Shown here: in pieces, positions 58,611-64,000 of the stretch
Position numbering within the stretch: the first letter of the stretch is position 1
How the letters are laid out: every line of letters begins with the position of its first letter
NCBI RefSeq assembly: GCF_033807715.1
Contig: NC_084596.1
Location: forward strand, 38,108,958-38,172,957
Origin: Cololabis saira
Lineage: Eukaryota > Chordata > Actinopteri > Beloniformes > Belonidae
Direction: 5' to 3'
DNA length: 64,000 bases
Notes under the pieces: generated by a model
Told to the model about the DNA's origin: nothing
Databases searched by the model: none
The model's input: the letters and a program-made list of their open reading frames with translations, nothing else
Position numbers and translations under genes: made by a program

Positions 58611-59215
58611 TTTTTTTTTTTTCGTTTTTTCCCTTATAAATATCAACAGTCACATTCCATTACAGACCTAAATATGTACTAGTCTGTGCATATCAATAAA
58701 TATATGTGCAATGATGCGCGTGTCTGTTGTTCAATACAACTGATCAGACCAAGCGCAGACACAAGCTGCTCTGATCCAGACGGGGGAGTTGGAACAAACT
58801 GTCACACAATGTCCAGAGAACGAGACAGATTCAGGAAATTTCCATCAGGGGATGAAAAAAGAAAAAAACTAAAGTAAATGGAAAAGTTTAATGTCTCTCT
58901 GAAAGGCTTGTTTGATAAATTTGTTACAAAAATCACCAATCCGACCGGGTCTCAAGCAGCCGTGGGGCCCCGCGTCGAGGCAAGTCAAATGATGATGAGG
59001 CAGGGGAAGGTATCCAGTATTTTGCTAATTGGAGAGTTAAAATTGCGCATATAGACACCCGATCCGACCCAAAAAACCCCAAAATTCTGGGCCCCCCAGG
59101 CCGTTTCGCACAGGGCCTCGCAAATCTCCCAGGCGGCTCTGGCCCCGAGACAAGAAGCTGAATCCCACATTGAAACTGACGGGTTCATTGGTGGGTTCAT
59201 GAATACAGGATGATA
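58400..59215 (+). repeat. tRNA-derived SINE split by a hAT element
   Basis: An A-box-like 'tggcagagtagatggag' (58413 on) and a B box GGTTCAATCC (58451-58460) stand at tRNA-like spacing. The SINE body continues 'catatgttgaattGCCCCGAG' and resumes after the hAT with 'acaagaagctgaatccca' and 'attgaaactgac'. It resembles fish SINEs that read 'tccttgagcaagacactgaa'. Boundaries are approximate. Confidence 0.6.
58497..59141 (+). mobile_element. hAT element inside the SINE
   Basis: A 645-bp element with ends CAGAGCCGCCGCAAGGGG and TCTCCCAGGCGGCTCTG, flanked by perfect 8-bp duplications GCCCCGAG (58489-58496 and 59142-59149). It contains an A(~27)T(~16) palindromic run (58580-58622) and a short N-terminal transposase trace: 'MSRERDRFRKFPSGDEKRKK' (58811 on), then in another frame 'MEKFNVSLKGLFDKFVTKI'. 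The frameshift and the lack of any later domain show it is a gutted copy. Confidence 0.88.
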
Positions 59216-61027
59216 GAGTCAATCAGAATCAGAATCAGAATACTTTATTTATCCCCAAGAGAAATTCTATTATTCACAGTGCTCCATTCAACCAACACTT
59301 TAAGATAGATAAAATAAATAGAAAAAGCTGTAAACATTAGCAAATGTAGCAGTGTGCAAACAATCGGTAAACTGTAAAAAAGATTGTATACCCATTAAAA
59401 TTGAAGTTACTCTATATGGTAAAAAATTGTTTTCACAGTGAGGAGTTGTACAGTTTTATTGCCATAGGAAGGAAAAGCCTTCTGTGGCGCTCACTTTTTG
59501 AGGTGGGTGATCTGAGTCTTTTAGTCTGCCTGCTCCTGTGTCGGACCAGGAGCTGATGTAGGGGCTGGCTGGTGTTACCCAGGATGCTTTGTCATTTCTG
59601 AAGCATCCGTATCTCCATCACTGCCTCTAAAGAGTACAGCTTCACCCCCACAACATCACAAGCTTTCTTTATCAGTTTCTTGAGCCTGTTTGAGTCTGCA
59701 ACCCTCATTCTGCTGTCCCAGCACATCACAGCAAACAAGATCACACTAGAGACCACAGACTCATAAAACATTCTCAGCATAGTTCGGCAGACGTTGAATG
59801 ACCTGAGCCTCCTCAAGAAGTAGAGGTGCTGGCCTTTTTTGTAAAGGGCATCAGTGTTCTGAGCCCAGTCCAGTTTGTTATCAATGTACACTCCCAGATA
59901 TTTGTAGATATTTGTCCACTGTGTCCATATAGACCCCCCGGGTGGAAACAGGGGTCACCGCCAGTTCTTTGTCTTTTGTCACGTTGAGCTGCAGGGGGTT
60001 CAGCTCACACCATGTGACAAAGTCATTAACAACAGCTCTATACTCATCCAAATATGGCCCAGTCATCAGAGAATTTCAAAGATGACAGGACTCTGACCAA
60101 TAGCTGAAGTCTGTGGTGTAAAGGGTGAAGAAGAAGGGAAAGAGCACAGTTCCCTAAGGTGCCCCAGTTACTGACCACTCCGTCTGACATGCAGCTCTGC
60201 AGGCACACATACAGTGGTCTGCCAGTCTGGTAGTCAATAATGCAGGACACAAAGGGGGCTCCAACCTGCATGTCTGTCAGTTTTTCACCCAGCAGAGCTG
60301 GCCTGATGGTATTGAAAACACTGGAGAAGTAAAAAAACATGATCCTCACATAGCTGGTTGGCTGGCACAGTGTACAATCGGTTTAGGAAAATGATGACGT
60401 CCTCTACTCCCAGGTGGGGCTGGTAGGTGAACTGGAGTGGGTCCAGAGATGTGCTGAACATAGGCCAGAGCTGGTCCAGAATTAAACGTTTCAAGGTCTT
60501 CATGATGTGGGATGTCAGTGCCACTGGTCTGTAGTCCTTCTGGCTCCAGGGATGGGGAGTCTTCGGGACGGGGAACCAGGCAGGATGTTTTCCACAGCAC
60601 AGGGACCCTCTGAAGGCCAAGACTCTTATGGCCCTTTTCCACTAGTACCACCTCAGCTCGCTTCTACCCGCCACGCCCCCGTTTTGCGCTTTTCCACTAC
60701 GGGCCAAGGCGGGTGGAGCCGTGCCAAGCAGATACTTTTTCTGTAACCATTCTGCCGAGGTTCAAACCGGGCTGAGCCGGCACTATATCTGACGTCACCA
60801 CCCTCCACGCCACTGATTGGTCGGGGGGCGGGGGCGTCAGACGTTTGAATCAGGAAGCCGGAGTCAGCGCGAGAGCGACTAGCAGCTCGCGGCGATTTTA
60901 TTATACAGCGCAAACGTCTGTTTGGTGATCCAACTCTGAGGTGCAGATGTTCATAAACCTGGTGGCTGACGAGAGAATTAAAAAAGGGATGTAGACGGGT
61001 GATAAGGAACGATCAGATCCACAGGCG

Positions 61028-62103
61028 CAGAGGCGGATCTAGGGGGTGGCTACTTGGGCTCAAGCCCCGAATGTTTTTCCAAAAGCCCCGGATCCATAGG
61101 CGCCAGAACCGTGGGTGCTTCGGGGCCCGAGCGCCCACGGAGAGGGCCGAGCAGGCGAGCCCCCATGTCAACAATGACTGATTGGCTAAAGCGGTTTTCA
61201 CGCAGAGGGCGCACAGCGGTAGCCGCTGCCGGCTTTCCCATTTATTGTGTATTTGCTGCCTCCGCGCAAGAGCGCAGGGTCGGCGGTGCGCAACAGAGCG
61301 CACGCCGCCGGGTTGGGCGCAGACTCGGCGCAGAGACGGCGCAGGTGCCCAGATCTGAAAAAAACAAAAAAAAATCGTCTGGTCTAAATGTTCAATTGGG
61401 GCGCAAACACCGCGGCAGGTGCCGTCTCGCGCCGCCAAGCTCGGTGGGGAAGCGTCCGCTCTGGGCGCAAAGCGCAGACCGAGCCGCTGTTCTGTCGATT
61501 TCTGCTGCTTCGTCGAAAAATGCTACCATGGCATAAACCGATAGCGTCTATCTGTCGAGTTTTGCTACCCTATCAGAAAAAGTTCCTTAATGGTTTTCTA
61601 CCTTTTGCATTTTACTCCCTAAACCACTTCCTTTCCCCCCAAGTGGTCCTTGTCTCTTGCCAGGCCGTTATTGTAAATAAGAATGTGTTATTAATGACCT
61701 GCCTGGTTAAATAAACGAGATTGACTGAATGAATATCAAATAAAGCGATAGAATTGTTTTATTTTTCCTCTTTATCGTATAATGTTCACAAAAAGTAATG
61801 CAATTAATGTCATGGGTAGTGAATTTTGAAGGATCAAATACTCAACATCCCATATTATCAATTTTAAATCAATATTTCAGGGGTAGCATAATTGAAGAAA
61901 AAAGATTGAAGAAAAAATCATTTTGGCTGTGCGTCTGTGTGAGGAGTTGTGGGATACAAGACTGCAGGCCTATCGTGACCTCCATAAAAAGGGACAAAAG
62001 TGGAGAGAAATCTCCCAAAATTTGTACATACCAGGTGTATTTAAAAATTAGCCCCCTCCTGGGGCTAAGCCCCGGATCTCCTGACATCCTAGATCCGCCC
62101 CTG
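61028..62103. mobile_element. hAT element nested in the MITE
   Basis: A 1076-bp element with ends CAGAGGCGGATCTAGGGGG and CATCCTAGATCCGCCCCTG, flanked by perfect 8-bp duplications CACAGGCG (61020-61027 and 62104-62111). Inside lie a second hAT-like end at about 61096 ('ataggcgccagaaccgtggg') and a LINE 3' end. The 160-residue plus-strand ORF over its GC-rich left half has no recognisable domain. Confidence 0.9.
61625..61735 (+). mobile_element. LINE 3'-end fragment
   Basis: The phrases 'cttgtctcttgccaggccgt', 'tattgtaaataagaatgtgt', 'tattaatgacctgcctggtt' and 'aaataaacgagattgactga' match a common fish LINE 3' UTR that ends in 'ggttaaataaa'. It lies inside the hAT element. Confidence 0.62.
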
Positions 62104-62905
62104 CACAGGCGCTCTGTTTTCTTCTCAGCTGCTCGCGGCTCCAGCTGATTTCTGATCAGGGCCGACACAAACAAAGGGGTTGCGCAACCGAGTACGTCAC
62201 AGCAGTTTCACCCCAATCTGCCCACTTCTCACAGGCTGTGGAAAAACAAACGGGGACAAAACGGGTGGAGGCGAGACGAGGCGTGACGAGCCGAGTCGGG
62301 CTGAGTAGGTACTAGTGGAAAAGCGCCAATAGTGGATAGTTGGTGTAGAACTCCACATAGCTGGGGGCCACAGGCTTTGAGTACTCTAGGGCTGACGCCA
62401 TCGGGGCCAGCTGCCTCGGCTGAGTGGAGGGCTCTCAGTTGATTCCTGACCTGGTCAACAATAAGGGACATGAGTAGTCTTGCTGGGGAGGGGGAAGAAG
62501 TGGGTTCTGCCTGCTGAGGAGTGAAGTGGGGGATGGGTAGATGAGTGAAGGTGTGAAGTGGTGGTGAGAGTCTTTCACAGTAGGTGTCAGGACTTCAAAG
62601 GGAGTATGTTGGGGACTGACACCCACAGAGACTGCTGGGAGTTGCTGTGTCAAATCTGTTGAAAAAACTATTCAGTTTGTTGGCCCTGTTCAGCTGCCTG
62701 TTAGGTCTGTAGCCGGTGATCGTGTTCATCCCACTCCAGATGTCCCGCATGTTGTACACCTGGAGTTTGAACTCCAACTTCCTCCTGTAACACTCCTTGG
62801 CCTCCCTGATCTTTTTCTTCAGGTCACTCTGAATGACCCCCAGCTCCTCCTTGTTGCCATCTCTGAATGCTTTCTTCTTTTTATTCAGGATGGTTCAATG
62901 TCCTG

Positions 62906-63250
62906 TAGGGCTGCACAATTTTGATTGTGGCTTCCCACGATCAAAATTACATAATTTAGCGATTATTATGAAAAAAAATGGGTGGGTGAAAGAAAAAAAA
63001 AGATTCCTGCTCTGTCGGCAAAGCAAATCAGATACTCATATGAGACTACTGTCTCAATAATTCTCTGTGCATGTGTGTGTGTGTGTGTGTGACTGGCCAA
63101 ATGAGCCAATAAGAGACTACTGACTCACAGCGTTCTGTCTGCATGCACCAATTGACCCCTTTTCAGCCTTCTGATTGGTCCTGAAAAATCAATCGGAAAA
63201 ATAATTTTCCGTTGCTACATCTGGGGCAGAATATCTGGTTGGAGAAAACA
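62906..63250. mobile_element. hAT-like left end (TAGGGCTGCACAATT)
   Basis: It starts TAGGGCTGCACAATTTTGAT, a frequent fish hAT terminus, at the point where the minus-strand LINE coding trace stops. The complementary right end is not in the window, so its extent is unknown. Confidence 0.5.
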
Positions 63251-63504
63251 GCCGTCTCTCTCATTCACATCAATGGAGGAAGTGTAGTTTTTACTTGCCT
63301 TGTATCGAAATTTAAATCCCTGGATTATTTTTTTTAAACTTTGTATTAGTAAAAGGAACACTTCAGATCACACTGCACACAGTCTAGTGAGGGTGCAGCG
63401 TATTTTTATCCCCAAACTGGCAGAAAACCAATACAAAGTCAGTTCGACAGCAGGCTACAACCTATAGCTACAACGGCAAAAGAGTTCTATTTATTTATCC
63501 TAGA

Positions 63505-63738
63505 ATGGTTAAGCGGTGTGCTTGGGGCACTTGTAAAAGTGACACCTACTACCCAGAGAGAATCACAGGAATACATTTCATCCCAAAAACAACAGTAAGT
63601 TACAAAAAATGTCTGCTTTGGATAAAGCAGTTCAACCCTTCCACCATGCCATCAGCTAAATTAACCAAAAGATCTCGTTTTCAGGGAAAACGTCAGTTTT
63701 TTAAACCCACTACGCGGTACTTGAAGTGTTCTTTTTGA
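63505..63738 (+). pseudogene. Truncated THAP-domain protein (first half only)
   Basis: The ORF opens 'MVKRCAWGTCKSDTYYPERI', then 'GIHFIPKTT' and 'KKCLLWIKQF'. THAP domains are C2CH zinc fingers that bind DNA and occur at the N-terminus of several transposases and host THAP proteins. Visible here are the first two cysteines (C5 and C10, C-x4-C) and the conserved tryptophan of the 'WI' motif. The later Cys-His pair (usually near 'VCSKHF') is absent: after 'QFNPSTMPSAK' the sequence is serine- and lysine-rich and ends at a stop. 'acaGTAAGT' after 'FIPKTT' could be a splice donor, in which case a downstream exon outside or further along would matter. The context is transposon ends, so it is most likely a transposase remnant, not a host gene. 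Confidence 0.55.
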
Positions 63739-63744
63739 TTTATA

Positions 63745-63870
63745 TCTAGTTGCTGTTGATTTCTTCTTCTTCTTCTTCTTTTAGGAGTTTAATAGCGGCT
63801 GGCACCAACTTAAATGTGCATTTACCGCCACCTACCGGACTGGAGTGTGGAACATTTGATTGACAGTTAC
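63745..63870. repeat. Dispersed repeat with (TTC)n and 'ccgccacctac' motif
   Basis: A (TTC)n run is followed by 'ggagtttaatagcggctggc', 'accaacttaaatgtgcattt' and 'accgccacctaccggactgg'. This arrangement recurs in fish genomes. A weaker relative is at 51590-51690. Confidence 0.5.
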
Positions 63871-64000
63871 AGACTAAATAAGGTCGAGAATAGACCAAAA
63901 GACCAAACAAACAAAATACAACAAAACCTAAATCCTCTCCATTAACCCTGTTCTTTTAAGGAATTTCCTTACATGCTTTCTAATGTATTCTGTCCTTTCC

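Larger units (their letters stand above)
60629..62328. mobile_element. MITE of the 'cgagccgagtcgggct' family, copy 2
   Basis: The ends TGGCCCTTTTCCACTAGTAC and GTACTAGTGGAAAAGCGCCA are clear inverted repeats. The interior matches copy 1 at 46820-47373. It splits the LINE coding sequence between the 'GVLHQLS' and 'QRVPVLW' blocks. Without the hAT nested in it, its length would be about 616 bp, close to copy 1. Confidence 0.88.
59221..62905 (-). pseudogene. LINE ORF2 relic, minus strand, split by a MITE
   Basis: This is a non-LTR retrotransposon read from about 62893 down to 59221. In order: a lysine-rich linker region (62890-62780), 'NMRDIWSGMNTITGYRPNRQ' and 'NRANKLNSFFNRFDTA' (62777-62640), and 'HSAEAAGPDGVSPRVLKACG' with 'PQLCGVLHQLS' (62430-62335). 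After the MITE come 'QRVPVLWKTSCLVPRPE' (60610-60555), 'KDYRPVALTSHIMKTLKRLI' (60534-60475), 'DPLQFTYQPHLGVED', and 'IMFFYFSSVFNTIRPALLGE' (60345-60285, the catalytic Asp of this reverse-transcriptase motif is changed to Tyr). Then 'KFSDDWAIFG' (the F-x-D-D box) and 'YIDNKLDWAQNTDALYKKGQ' with 'LYFLRRLRSFNVCRTMLRMF' (59891 down). Frameshifts and the loss of the first Asp kill it. The 3' UTR ends in a tandem (GATTCT)n tail at 59221-59240. The endonuclease part is missing. Confidence 0.88.

Noticed and set aside
61054..61536. 160-codon plus-strand ORF and the 141-codon minus-strand ORF opposite it
   Set aside because: Both lie in the GC-rich left half of a hAT element. Arg/Ala-rich composition with no domain marks them as composition artefacts.
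35185..64000. First exons of brinp2, the usual neighbour of ASTN1 in mammals
   Set aside because: No ORF resembles BRINP N-terminal or MACPF sequence, so synteny cannot be supported from this window.

Overview
The window looks like teleost fish nuclear DNA. It is AT-rich and sparsely coding, and it is packed with element families typical of fish: hAT, PIF/Harbinger, Tc1/mariner, TTAA-inserting DNA elements, fish non-LTR retrotransposon (LINE) 3' ends, palindromic MITEs and long (TA)n and (CA)n tracts. There is no bacterial gene organisation, no CRISPR array, and no rRNA or tRNA gene that I can recognise.

Only one host protein-coding exon is recognisable: the first coding exon of astrotactin 1 (astn1) on the minus strand, 34893-35184. 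It ends in a consensus splice donor. Everything to its left (1-34892) is therefore most simply read as astn1 intron 1, and everything to its right (35185-64000) as 5' flank. I found no second astn1 exon and no exon of another host gene.

Layout. 1-3.1 kb: no recognisable element. 3.1-5.5 kb: a dispersed repeat and a decayed hAT transposase cut by a TTAA element and a Tc1 fragment. 6.7-7.7 kb: a hAT element with a perfect 8-bp target duplication and one intact ORF for a lone BED zinc finger. 8.6-8.9 kb: a second TTAA family. 10.6-12.2 kb, 14.3-15.2 kb, 17.9-20.3 kb and 26.1-27.7 kb: four PIF/Harbinger-like elements with related GGGCCT termini and 3-bp duplications. 21.1-24.2 kb: nested hAT elements. 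25-28 kb: a Tc1 relic, then a minus-strand LINE split by a Harbinger element that is itself split by a plus-strand LINE. 28-32 kb: nothing recognised. 33.2-33.9 kb: a tandem duplication. 34.4-34.7 kb: a minisatellite-bearing inverted-repeat element. 34.9-35.2 kb: astn1 exon 1. 35.3-37.2 kb: a palindromic MITE, a poly(A) retroposed insert with 15-bp direct repeats, and a LINE 3' end. 42.6-45.3 kb: a Tc1 relic, palindromic MITEs and a long TTAA element holding a possible spliced mini-gene. 46.8-47.4 kb, 50.0-50.7 kb and 54.2-55.1 kb: individual DNA transposons. 58.4-62.9 kb: a SINE carrying a hAT, next to a minus-strand LINE carrying a MITE that carries another hAT. 62.9-64 kb: a hAT-like end and a partial THAP domain.

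The elements mostly form a record of successive insertions, readable from who interrupts whom, and not a cooperating gene system. I saw no convincing new multi-gene system. The most distinctive items are the TTAA element with a putative two-exon mini-ORF, the BED-only hAT derivative, a snap-back inverted duplication inside a Tc1 relic, and the retroposed insert near the astn1 promoter. Family names come from recognition of termini, target duplications and protein motifs by eye; no database search was run.
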